From NCBI GenBank assembly GCA_963738835.1, contig CAVTYH010000001.1:930001-994000 (forward strand): a stretch of DNA of 64,000 nt, read 5' to 3'. The DNA comes from CAVTYH01 sp963738835. GTDB lineage: Bacteria; Planctomycetota; Planctomycetia; Pirellulales; JADZDJ01. Both the position numbers and the translations under genes were made by a program. Each line of letters starts with the position of its first letter. Positions within the stretch are counted from its first letter, which is position 1. Below are positions 26,384 through 35,973 of the stretch, one piece after another. The notes beneath the pieces are model-generated. The model made no database searches, was not told the DNA's origin, and saw only the letters and a program-made list of their open reading frames with translations.

Positions 26384-29300
26384 GCGTCCACCGCTGGTTT
26401 GCGCCGCAGCGCGGTCACGTGCAGATGCGAGAAATCACCTTGGAAGCCGCGGATACCGCTGCCGTCGGCGCCGAATTCCAGATAAGGTGTGAAGTCGACA
26501 ATGCCTAAGGTCAGGGCTTGCACCGCGGTTTCGCCGGCGACGCCCCACCAGTTGGTAGACGTGTCCAACACCGTGCCGGAGGCGTTTTCAACCGCTCGGA
26601 CATTGTCGGTCAAATCGCTGTGATGCACCGATCCGCTGCCGGTGCCGCTGACGAGGAACCCGCGCTGGCCACCGTTGAGTTTGCTGGTCTCGATTTGGGC
26701 GACGCCTTCCGACACATTCACTTCGGCCGCTGTGCCGCCGGTGCCGGTGATTTCACTGTCGCTAATGACGGCCAATCCACCGCCCACGTCGACGCCGAAA
26801 ATAATTGCTCCGATGACCAATGTCGACGACATGTGCAAGGTGCCATGATCCACCCGAATGCCGACCAAGCCGTTTACCGGCACGTGCATCGCGTCAATTG
26901 TGGCATCGTGCAAATTGACATCGGCCGACGGATTGACGACGACGCCAGTGGAACTGAAATTCTGCAAATGGATGCCGGCAATTTCGACCGTGAAGCCGCC
27001 TTGCACATTGAGTCCCGTTAAACCGCCGCCGGCATCGACCGTCACGACGCCGTCATCCTGGCCTAACAGATGCACGTCCTTGCCAATGTTCAGTGCTTCG
27101 TTGTAGGTGCCTGCCAATACATGGATGGTGCCCAAATTGGCGACCGTCGCCAGTGCACTGCTGATGGTGCTGTAGGCGTCGTAACCAAATGAAAGTCCCG
27201 AAACGGCACTATCGCTGGCGCCGGTATTCGACATCACAGTGTCGCCAACGGACAGACCCGCGGGCCCAATGTCGTTCGTGATTATCCAGGTGTCATTGAC
27301 CCAGACGTTGGTTGGGACTACGTCCGTAAGCGTCACGCTGTTGCCGTCCCCGCCGATGTAGCTGACTTTCAACGGAATGCCATTCAGCAAAATCGACGAG
27401 CCTTCGGCCTGGCTCGTGAAAGAGCCATTGCCGTCAACTGCCCCGTCGTTGTCAATGATGGTAAAAGAATCGCCGAAAGTCGGCACATAGCTGCCCGATA
27501 AGCTGAGCGCGGCGCCGCCCAAAGCCACGGTTCCGTTGACAATAAGATTGTCGTAATCGGTGGTTGCGCTGAGTCCGTCAATTTCGATGGCCAGCGTGTC
27601 GTTGCTATCGAGCGTCAGGTTGCCGTTGATCGTGACCTTCGCCGGGCTGGCGCCAGGCGAAAGCACGACGGAACTGGTCGTCGCATTCACATCGCCCGAG
27701 TAAACGCCACCCAAAATCTTCACGGTGCCATCGGGACTGGCCAGGTTGATGCCTTCTTGGATACGACCAACCGCGCCAGTTTCTGCGCCGGCAGCAGTCA
27801 CTTCCACGGTGCTATAGTCACCCTGGAAACCAAACGTGCCGCGGCCCGGCGTGGTTTGAACGTTCGTGTCGACGCCGCTGGTCAAGAGCGGCGTAATATC
27901 GAAGTTCGCCGAGGCCGGACCCGCAATATCCGGTGCTCCGCCCGGGTTTGTCGCTGTGCCGCCGAATTCAACTGGTATCTGCGCGGCATAACCGGGCTCC
28001 GCACTATTTGCAGTTGTAATGGCCGGCGACGCGGTGCCGAACCAGTTGCCGCTGAAGTTCTTGAGATTTGTACCTGGCGCCGGCAACGAGCCACCGCTCT
28101 GCCGATCGACAATGCCGCCGTACCAGTTGCCGCTGATATTGTTGTTGGTGAACGTGCAATTCAGCGCCTGCTGCACGGGGCTATTCGTGCCGCCGCTGGC
28201 GTCGAGGAACAACACGCCCACGGTCCAGTTGTTCGTAATGTCGTTCTCAACAACCGTCAGGCTATCGGTCTGATTGCGGAAAATTAGGCCCGTTCGATTG
28301 TCGGTAATCTCGTTGTTGCGAATCACATGGCCATTGCTGTTGTTGATATCAATGCCCGTGCGGTTGCCGGTAATGATGTTATCGTGAATCACCGTACCGC
28401 TCAGCGTCAAACCTTGAATGGAGATGCCGGCGGTGTTCAGTGCAGGATCGTTCCAGTCGGTAGTGTTGTTGCCATCGCGGGTGATCGTGAGCCCGGCAAT
28501 TTCTTGGTTGACGCCTCCAATCGAAATAGTGCTGCCGCTGCCGCCGATGGCGCCGCTCACGGTGGTTGCGCTGGCGCCGGCGCCAATTAAACGCAAGCCG
28601 TCCTTGTTGAGAATGACATCCTGAAGGTAAACGCCCGCCGCCAGGTTAATCGTCGCACCCGTTGTCGCCAGTGCCACCGCGTCTTGAATCTGGGCGTTGC
28701 CGGCGACATTCACCGTCGTGGTATTCGCGCCCCCCGCGATGGTCGCGGCATTTAAGTCAGCATTGAGATTGATCGTTTCGAAATCGAGCGTAATCGTGGG
28801 GACCGAAATCGCATCGTCAACCGTGAGCGAATCACTATCGCCACTGCCGCGAATCGTCAGGCTGCTTAAACCGGCAACCGAGAAATCGGTCTGCTCAAAC
28901 GTCGCACCTTGCAATCGATACATGCCGCCGCCCAGGCTCTTGAGCGTCGCGCTGTCAGCGCCGCCGGTCAGAATAAATTCGACATCCGTGGGCGAGCCGG
29001 TGTTCGCGATCGGCTCGAGCCCGGTGTAGTTGATCGTTAGCCCGTTGACGGTGACGCTGCCTGAGAAGCCATCGGCGTCGGAATCGCCATAGGTGTAAAC
29101 CTGCGACCCGCCGCCGCCGAGAATCATCAGCGAATCAAAACCTTGGCCGCCGTTAAAATTCAATGTCTGCAAGCCGACTAACGAAATCGCGGGGCCCCCG
29201 TCGAGCGAGTATGTGCCGTTGTCGAAATCGATGGTCAGCGTATTTGCATCAGACGTGCCATTGATGGTTGTGACCGTCGGCGCTTCATCGGCGCCGTGAA

Positions 29301-32300
29301 TCGTGATGCTTACCGGTTGCGACGCGCTGCCGTCGAAGCTGGTTGCCAGGAACCCGTCGCTCAGCATGTCGCCCGAATTCAATGCTTGCACCGCAGGATC
29401 GGAATTATTAAGCGTGTAGGTCCAAGTGCCGTCGGCAGCCAACGTGAAGCTGCCGTAAGTCGTCGTGCCCGAGGCCGCGATAAAGCTTGATTGGCCGGCA
29501 TCGGCATCGACAATCGTCAGCAAACCATTGGCAGAAAATACAGAATCCTCGGTCACATCACCGCTGGTGCCGCCGCCAAAGGCGGGTATGTCGTTTTCTC
29601 CGGTAATTGAAACCGAAATCTCCTGGCTTGCGCTGCCGTCAAATGAATACACAGTCAGGTTGTCCGACACGATTTGGCCGGCGGCCAACGCCTGCACGAG
29701 GACACTCGCGTTACTCAACGTATAGGTCCACGCCCCGGTGTTTTCATCGAACGTAAAGTTGCCATAGTTGCCGGCCAGCGCCGGGACCGATTGGAAAATC
29801 GATTCACCGGCGTCTGGATCGCTGACCGTCAACAGATTGCCGTCGGTTAGCGTTCCGTCTTCGGTCACGCTGCCGCTGGCCACGCCGCCGATCGATGCCG
29901 GCTCATTCACATCGGTAACTGCAATGGTGAAATCTTCTTCCGCAGCAGAGCCGTCGCTGCTATCGGTGCGCACGCGAACGCTGTGGCTGCTCGCCGTTTC
30001 GAAATCCAAATTCGCGACCGCCACCGACACCACGCCGGACACGGGGTCGATCTTGAACAGTCCGCCGGCGTTGTTGGTCAGAGAGTAGGTGACCGTGTTG
30101 TTGGTGCCGTCGACGTCGGTCGCCAGGGCGGTAATGCCCACGGTCGTGTCCACCGGCGAGTTTTCCGCGACCTGGTTCGGCGCCGAATCGGTGTCCACGG
30201 GCGTTGTTACATCGAATTCATCAACGTCGAGCACCGCAATCGTAAAGGATTGTGTGGCAAACGAGCCGTCGCTGCTGTCGGCACGGACGGTAATGTTGTG
30301 GCTGGCGCCGGCTTCGTAATCCGGCGCGTTGCCCGTCACTGTCACGACGCCCGTCGAGGAATCAATTTGGAACTTTCCACCAGCGTCGTCGGTCAACGAA
30401 TAGGTGACGGTGTTATTCGTGCCGTCGGCATCCTGGGCGAAAGCGGTAATGCCGACCGGTGAATTGATCGGCGAGTTTTCCGCCACTTGGTTCGGCGTGG
30501 CATCGGTATCCACAGGCGCCGTTACGTCGAATTCGTCGACGTCGGAAACTTTTACCGTCACTTGCTGGGTGACTGGGTTTACGCCGTCGGTTACTTGCAC
30601 CGTGAGCACGGCCACCGTGTCGCCGTTGTCGAAGTCCAGGTCCAATACCGAGCTGTTGGCAATCGTAATTTTACCATTCGCATCAATTGCAAACCCGTTG
30701 TTCGGATCGCCGCCGATGATGCTGTACGTGAGGGCATCGCCCGGCAAATCGGCATCGGTCGCCGCCGCCGCTCCAACCATCGTGCCGTCGCCAGAGTTTT
30801 CGGGAATGATGAATGTTTGCGATGCGCCGGCGGTAAAGACCGGTGCGTTATCGTTTACCGGCGTGATGGTGATATTTACTGTAGCAGTGTTGGTGTGCCC
30901 CTCGGCATCGCTCACCTGGTAAGTGAAGCTGTCGGTGAAGTTCTCGCTGCCGTCGTGGGTGTAGCTGAACGTGCCGTCGCTGCTGGCTGTGACCGTACCG
31001 TGGCTGGTGGCTGTGGCGACGCCCACATTGCCGGCCGAGCCATTCACCTGAGTCACACTTAGCGCATCATTGGGCAAATCATCGTCGGTGTCGTTGGCTA
31101 GCAGACTGCTGCCGGAGGGATCCAGCGTAGTGGCCGTGTCGCCTTCGGCAACGCTGATGGCGTCATTCACACCGACCGGCGTGTTGTCGTTGACCGGGTT
31201 GACCGTCACAGTGATGTTTTGTACGGTCAGGCCGCCGTGGCCGTCATTGGCGGTCACGCTGACGAGATAGACGTTGTCGTGGTCTGCATCGGTGGGATTC
31301 TCGTAATCCGGCGCCAGGCTAAACACCAACTGATCATTCGCCATACCAGAAATCGCGAAGTTTCCCTGATCGTCGCCGCCTGAGATGGAATAACTAACGG
31401 GGTCTGAGTCGGCGTCAGAAGCCATCAGCGTCAGCACGGCCGTGGTGTTTTCATCAATGGCTGCGGTGCTGCTTGATGTGAATAGCGGTGCGCTGTTGGC
31501 GATAGCATGCACCGTTTGAGTGGCCGTAGAGAACTGGCCGTCGTTCTGGGTGACTTTGAATTGCACCGTGCGGTCGCCGCCGCCGTCGGTGCTGCTGAAG
31601 GTAACTTGATCGAGCAAAGCCTGAACGGCGGCGCTTAGCACGTCGCCGTCTGTCACGGGATTGAAATTGATCTTGAGTGCCGCGCCATTTACGCCGTTCA
31701 GCGTGCCGTCGATGGTGCCGATCGTCACGCCGCCGTAGGTGATAGTGTTGCCGCTAACGCCGATTTGCCCTGCGGCGGTGCCGACGTTGTTGACCGAAAG
31801 CTGATCGCTACTGGTGCCGCCCAACGTAAGCGTGACCGTCAGCGAACTGCCTTTGAAATTCGAAGCGTCGGCAAATGTTGCTGCGCCACCAATCACAACT
31901 GCAGGATGACTGGTGATATAGTTGACAACGTCGCCCAATCCTCCGATGGCTGCTATTCCGTCATCAGGTGCGAGGGCCACGCCGCGAAATACTTTGTCTG
32001 TGCCGGCGGAGGCCAGAGACGTGACTATTCCGTTCATCGTGCCGTTATAGCCGCTCGTATCGGTGACGGTCTGTAACGCGTTGTTCGAAATCAATGAATC
32101 CGTGAGAAAGAGCGTAACGGAACCGTCTGTCTGTTGTATCCCCGTCAGGCCGCGACCTCCGGCTATACCCGCCCCGACCGCGTCAAAGCCTGTTTGAGCC
32201 CAGGTGGTGCCATCAAAGGTGTATTTACGTACTCCGCCACCCGCGCCGTCGTCGATTACATAAAGCGTATCGAGGCCAGAGACGGACGTACTCAGATCAG

Positions 32301-33231
32301 CAAAAAAGAACCCGTATGGCGAGTAGGCAGATGTAGGTAAACCACTCAAATTTGTAATGGCCTGGCCACTTGTTGTTGGCAAGCCTGTTCCAATGGTGGC
32401 CAATCGTACCGCCCCTGCGCCTGAGCTTACATACAGCTGGTCGCCGGCAATCAGTAGCTGTCGAAGATTTACAATTGTCGAATTGAGTGTCGTGAAGTTT
32501 GTGCCAGTACTACCGAGCGTCGTGTATGCTGCTCCCAAATTTAAGCCACTTACCCACAAATCGGTTCCATTCGTGCTCACTGCTGTACGAATGTTACCGC
32601 CTGTGAAATCGGTAAGGCCAGTCGATGTATCAATTGCCCCGCCGATATCAACGCGGCCAATTACGCGAGGATTCGAAGTCGCAGCGGTATTTGCGACGTT
32701 CACGGTGCCCAGAGCTGCATCATATCCAGGCACGATTATGTATTTGCCGTCCACTGATCTGGTCATAAGTCCTTCCGATGAGGCCGATCCTGAGGCAGTT
32801 AGGTCTAGATTTGGCCCGCTGTGAGCGGTGGGCATGGCGATTGACTGGACCAGCGTTCCAGTGGGGGTGTATTCGTCCAGGAAAACCGCAGTCGCGCTAC
32901 CATCCAGAGCTGTTGCGCCGGTGCCGATGCGGTAAATCACCAGATCACCGGGCGTGAATGAGCTGGTCAATAACTGCCGAGGCTCAAGTGCTTCGGTGCG
33001 GCATGTCGCCAACTTGCGGGAGCCTCGATCGCGCCGACTCGGCAAAGCCGTGCCATCGGCTTTCCGACGGCGTGTGCCGAAGAGACTGGCCCACAAAGTA
33101 GGTGTGCGGGAGCGCGTCCAATAGCTGGTCCGCAAAAGGCGCGGAAAGCTACGAGTAAACCGCGACAGTCGGCGGCTCCAAGAGCGGGAAGTGCGGGTAC
33201 GACGACGCGCGGGCACGATGCTTTGCTTCAT
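26344..33231 (-). CDS. Giant LEPR-type secreted protein, segment 1 of 5 (N-terminus, cadherin/VCBS repeats, first beta-helix)
   Basis: The start ATG at 33231 (MKQSIVPARRR) has AGAGGAA eight bases upstream. Residues 1-80 are extremely Arg/Ser-rich, and LEPRQLL follows at residues 82-88. This motif is known at the N-termini of planctomycetal exported proteins. Residues about 95-450 look like a repeat-rich propeller-type region. About 577-1115 are cadherin-like/Ig-like repeats (DADSDPVSY, NDNAPVF, VAENSP units). About 1117-1310 are VCBS-like repeats (DGTWTYTLNNSDPAVQAL). From about 1500 there are right-handed beta-helix repeats (NNEITDNRTGLIFRN). Together with the next four segments this forms one gene, 33231 down to 16720, of about 5,500 aa. 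Homology shifts frame near 26405, where one G seems missing. Confidence 0.85.
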   Translation of the reverse strand: MKQSIVPARRRTRTSRSWSRRLSRFTRSFPRLLRTSYWTRSRTPTLWASLFGTRRRKADGTALPSRRDRGSRKLATCRTEALEPRQLLTSSFTPGDLVIYRIGTGATALDGSATAVFLDEYTPTGTLVQSIAMPTAHSGPNLDLTASGSASSEGLMTRSVDGKYIIVPGYDAALGTVNVANTAATSNPRVIGRVDIGGAIDTSTGLTDFTGGNIRTAVSTNGTDLWVSGLNLGAAYTTLGSTGTNFTTLNSTIVNLRQLLIAGDQLYVSSGAGAVRLATIGTGLPTTSGQAITNLSGLPTSAYSPYGFFFADLSTSVSGLDTLYVIDDGAGGGVRKYTFDGTTWAQTGFDAVGAGIAGGRGLTGIQQTDGSVTLFLTDSLISNNALQTVTDTSGYNGTMNGIVTSLASAGTDKVFRGVALAPDDGIAAIGGLGDVVNYITSHPAVVIGGAATFADASNFKGSSLTVTLTLGGTSSDQLSVNNVGTAAGQIGVSGNTITYGGVTIGTIDGTLNGVNGAALKINFNPVTDGDVLSAAVQALLDQVTFSSTDGGGDRTVQFKVTQNDGQFSTATQTVHAIANSAPLFTSSSTAAIDENTTAVLTLMASDADSDPVSYSISGGDDQGNFAISGMANDQLVFSLAPDYENPTDADHDNVYLVSVTANDGHGGLTVQNITVTVNPVNDNTPVGVNDAISVAEGDTATTLDPSGSSLLANDTDDDLPNDALSVTQVNGSAGNVGVATATSHGTVTASSDGTFSYTHDGSENFTDSFTYQVSDAEGHTNTATVNITITPVNDNAPVFTAGASQTFIIPENSGDGTMVGAAAATDADLPGDALTYSIIGGDPNNGFAIDANGKITIANSSVLDLDFDNGDTVAVLTVQVTDGVNPVTQQVTVKVSDVDEFDVTAPVDTDATPNQVAENSPINSPVGITAFAQDADGTNNTVTYSLTDDAGGKFQIDSSTGVVTVTGNAPDYEAGASHNITVRADSSDGSFATQSFTIAVLDVDEFDVTTPVDTDSAPNQVAENSPVDTTVGITALATDVDGTNNTVTYSLTNNAGGLFKIDPVSGVVSVAVANLDFETASSHSVRVRTDSSDGSAAEEDFTIAVTDVNEPASIGGVASGSVTEDGTLTDGNLLTVSDPDAGESIFQSVPALAGNYGNFTFDENTGAWTYTLSNASVLVQALAAGQIVSDNLTVYSFDGSASQEISVSITGENDIPAFGGGTSGDVTEDSVFSANGLLTIVDADAGQSSFIAASGTTTYGSFTLAADGTWTYTLNNSDPAVQALNSGDMLSDGFLATSFDGSASQPVSITIHGADEAPTVTTINGTSDANTLTIDFDNGTYSLDGGPAISLVGLQTLNFNGGQGFDSLMILGGGGSQVYTYGDSDADGFSGSVTVNGLTINYTGLEPIANTGSPTDVEFILTGGADSATLKSLGGGMYRLQGATFEQTDFSVAGLSSLTIRGSGDSDSLTVDDAISVPTITLDFETINLNADLNAATIAGGANTTTVNVAGNAQIQDAVALATTGATINLAAGVYLQDVILNKDGLRLIGAGASATTVSGAIGGSGSTISIGGVNQEIAGLTITRDGNNTTDWNDPALNTAGISIQGLTLSGTVIHDNIITGNRTGIDINNSNGHVIRNNEITDNRTGLIFRNQTDSLTVVENDITNNWTVGVLFLDASGGTNSPVQQALNCTFTNNNISGNWYGGIVDRQSGGSLPAPGTNLKNFSGNWFGTASPAITTANSAEPGYAAQIPVEFGGTATNPGGAPDIAGPASANFDITPLLTSGVDTNVQTTPGRGTFGFQGDYSTVEVTAAGAETGAVGRIQEGINLASPDGTVKILGGVYSGDVNATTSSVVLSPGASPAKVTINGNLTLDSNDTLAIEIDGLSATTDYDNLIVNGTVALGGAALSLSGSYVPTFGDSFTIIDNDGAVDGNGSFTSQAEGSSILLNGIPLKVSYIGGDGNSVTLTDVVPTNVWVNDTWIITNDIGPAGLSVGDTVMSNTGASDSAVSGLSFGYDAYSTISSALATVANLGTIHVLAGTYNEALNIGKDVHLLGQDDGVVTVDAGGGLTGLNVQGGFTVEIAGIHLQNFSSTGVVVNPSADVNLHDATIDAMHVPVNGLVGIRVDHGTLHMSSTLVIGAIIFGVDVGGGLAVISDSEITGTGGTAAEVNVSEGVAQIETSKLNGGQRGFLVSGTGSGSVHHSDLTDNVRAVENASGTVLDTSTNWWGVAGETAVQALTLGIVDFTPYLEFGADGSGIRGFQGDFSHLHVTALRRKPAVDACRKESTKLPPAV

Positions 33232-33866
33232 GACACCAGTTCCTCTGAAAGAAATCTCCTGCCGCACACGAATCTTGTTCCAAAGAAGCGTGTAGCGACG
33301 ACCGACTGCAAATTACAGTCAACAATGGCGCGGCTACAAAACGGTCCCCCGTCACGGTTGCCGCTGTCTCGAATGGCTCTAACTACGACCGACTCAAATG
33401 GCCCCACATCGCTGGCAGCCAGGTTAATTTCGCTGCCGGTGCGATGGAAATAAAAATCAGGTTCAGCCAAACATCTCGATGTTGTCGAACTTCCGTAGGG
33501 TTTGGCGTTCCTGCTCCATCGTGGCGGGGGCTCTAGCAGGCACCCATAGAACGCCCATTCACTGTTTCCGTGTTTGTTCCGATCAACTCATTACTTTGTG
33601 GTTCAACTTCGTCACGACCCGCGTGAATCAACCAAAACTGTGGGTAACTCAAAAGCGGGGTATAGATTATTTCATGCAGACTACTGTAACTGCGAATTCC
33701 GATTTTGCAACACTTTTGTGCGTCGAATGCCTGCTCGCCGAGCGGCGCATTGGTTTGGCAGGGACCAATTTTAGGTGAGACTCATCGAGCCGCGGGCACA
33801 GAAGCCGACAATTGCGGCTGCGTTTAGATCGCCCGCCGGGTGCAGCGGCGAACCAAATCACCGTAC
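33232..33866. other. 635-bp gap upstream of the giant gene
   Basis: This gap should contain the giant gene's promoter and the 3' end of the neighbouring small exported-protein gene. A TTGACT on the minus strand near 33315 has only a weak -10 match 17 bp on. A 99-aa open frame on the plus strand (33479-33778) has no signal, domain or ribosome site and is rejected. No repeat was recognised. Confidence 0.4.
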
Positions 33867-34629
33867 TTACTTGCGGACCAATTGCACCACGTCGCCGGCA
33901 ACTACCAAAAGAATGGCACGATCGGCGGCTGTGGCTGCCAGTTGTATTGTCGGGCGCAATCGGAGTCTGAAAAGTTCCGAATCCAGCGGCCTGTCCAACG
34001 CCTGATTGCTCGAGCACAGAGCGCTGTTGCTCGTGGAACTGCTGCGCCCTCTGGAGCGATTGCTGGCGCCCAACGTCGAACGCCGCCCGTTGCTGTTGGA
34101 AGGTCAATTGCTGCGCGCGAATGTTGTTGAGCTCCGCTTCAATTTGGGCGGCGGAGAGTTTCGAGACATCGGTAATCCCCAACTTGTCGAGAAATCGCTG
34201 CCGAGCACCATCGGCGATGACGGATAAATACTGGCCCAGCCATTCGCGGGTTTCGGCCGCATCTTGGCCCAACAGGACCTTCAATTTGGCGTTCCACTGA
34301 TCGAGAAACTGTTCCAGTTCCGCAGCGGACATTCGCTGAATCTCGGCCTTGAGTTTCGCCTTCAGTTGTTCCACCTGCTGAGGCGTATAGACAACTTGCA
34401 CCGCCAACCAGTTGGAAAATTCTTGCTCAACTTTCTTCCAGCGGTCGCTGCTCAGAATCTGATTTTTCTTGGCCTCTTCGCTAGAGTTGGTCTGCACGCT
34501 ACTGGTCGGCGGCACGGCAGCTCCCTTTTGGGTGGCGAGAGGCGCCTGGGCCTCCGCTTCCTGAACCCCTAGCCACAGTACCGCGAATAGTACAGCCGCA
34601 AATCTTAATCTTTGCGCGGAGGAGGTCAT
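33867..34629 (-). CDS. Small exported protein, Gln-rich helical (one frame break)
   Basis: The start is MTSSAQRLRFAAVLFAVLWLG at 34629, with a clear signal peptide ending around EAEAQA. The mature part is a helical, Gln/Ala/Glu-rich region (QQVEQLKAKLKAEIQRMSAAELEQFLDQW; LTFQQQRAAFDVGRQQSLQRAQQFHEQQRS), possibly coiled-coil. The frame that continues past about 33953 gives an Arg/Ser-rich tail lasting to 33667. Removing one C from a CCC run there instead gives PTIQLAATAADRAIL and a stop at 33867, which reads like a natural C-terminus. The protein is then about 254 aa. I do not recognise the family. It lies 46 bp downstream of the SnoaL-like gene on the same strand. Confidence 0.65.
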
Positions 34630-34675
34630 ACACAGTTCCTTCGAGAGCGAATACGAGCGCGAAAAGAACGATCCG

Positions 34676-35649
34676 TTACTTAGCTGCTGATTGGCGCTGG
34701 AGGGTAATTTCAAGTTCCGGGAGCACCGGCCCTTCTTGACTGGTATCGGTGAGCTTCCACTTCATGGTGTTTTTGTCCGGGAACTTGAAGATTTGCATGT
34801 TGGAGGTGGCCTGACCCGATCGTGAAATGCCGGTGGCCACGACAATCCAGGAAGTCCCGTCCAAGTCCCACATACCTTCGCCATGACAGCCATCAGAATT
34901 AAAAGTCCACGACTTGATCGACTGCGAATTCGGATCCCAGCCGATCTCCTGTGTGCCGCTTAAGATCGGCTTCCCGCCAGAGGAGATCGATAGTTCCCGT
35001 TGCAGGAAAGTCTTAGTTGAATTCCAGTGGGCATTGATTTGCATCGCGAGCTTTCCGGAGGTGCCGGCCCAGTGACCCACGAGCGGTTCCAGTAAAGCCA
35101 ATTTGTCGCTGCCCGAAGAGACGGCCGGGGGAGCTGCTCCGCTGCGGAATTCGCGCAAGCTATCGAGCTTCCATTGGCCGTTCTGTTTTACCCACAGGGC
35201 AATGAACCGACCGGCCATCGATCCGTTGGGCGCGGCCCCGGGAGTTTCTTTGGCGGATAGGCCCTCGGCTGTTACTTCGCTGCGTCCTTCTTCAACAGCC
35301 ACCTCGTTATTGATCATCCGCAATGTCACCCCGCTTACTTTCATTGGCGGACGGACGGACTTATTGCCCGCAAACGTTTTTTGCACCAGTTCGCGCACAT
35401 TGAAGGTCTGGCCGGTATCGTCCGTATAGGTTCCGTCCTTGGTCCAGAATTCAGCGATCGCCTGGCGATCGCCTCGATCCAAGGCGGCAAGGTAATCGCG
35501 CCCGGCCTGCCGCACGGCAGCTTCGTCCGTCGCGGTTTGGTCTTTTTTCTGGCGCAGGTCTGTGAAGCGTGACCCCACGTAAAAGCACAGATCAGTATCG
35601 CCGATAGCCAACGTGACAAGACAACCGTGAGTTGCGATGGAGACATCAT
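34676..35649 (-). CDS. Exported SnoaL-like (NTF2-fold) protein with C-terminal DUF1579-like region (one frame break)
   Basis: The signal peptide MMSPSQLTVVLSRWLSAILI, which opens at 35649 behind GAAGG, lies in a different frame from the body. The body begins DLRQKKDQTATDEAAVRQAG. A one-base loss in the GGGG run near 35575 reconciles them. Residues about 40-170 are NTF2/SnoaL-like (DYLAALDRGDRQAIAEFWTKDGTY), a fold used for small-ligand binding or isomerisation. Residues about 175-320 resemble lipid/ligand-sensing DUF1579-type sequences (GHWAGTSGKLAMQ, KSWTFNSDGCHGEGMW). The substrate is unknown. It is probably in a two-gene operon with the small exported protein downstream. Confidence 0.7.
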
Positions 35650-35973
35650 TCGACCTTCATAATCAATCTAATGGCCAGCGATCTCGAACCGCACAAGCAT
35701 ATGGATTCCATCATAGCATGAATTACCCGAGTGGGGTACTAATTTATCTGCGCGGGCGCCAAATAACCAGCCACACCCAGCCGCTGGCGGAAGCAGATTG
35801 CGTTGGATTGAAAAAATGTGGATAATTTGAAAACAATCTAACGACTCCGCCACGCAATTTGTGGATGCCACTTCTCTGGCACAGCAAGGATCGACTGCGA
35901 CGAACGCGAATCGAGTTTGGTCACGGCGAAGGTATTCAGGGCGTGCTTTCGCTGCCTGATGGAAGTAGATCTC
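35650..35973. other. 324-bp divergent gap between the SnoaL-like and Kelch genes
   Basis: The gap holds the 5' regions of two divergent genes. The Kelch start at 35974 has GGAAG nine bases upstream. The SnoaL-like start has GAAGG close by. Open frames here are short and without features. No repeat or strong hairpin was seen. Confidence 0.4.

Noticed and set aside
21000..29000. Regular repeats that might suggest a CRISPR array or satellite DNA
   Set aside because: The periodicity comes from beta-helix protein repeats with variable lengths. There are no identical repeats with unique spacers of equal size.
33479..33778. 99-aa plus-strand open frame upstream of the giant gene
   Set aside because: It has no signal peptide, no Shine-Dalgarno and no similarity I recognise, and lies across the giant gene's likely promoter.
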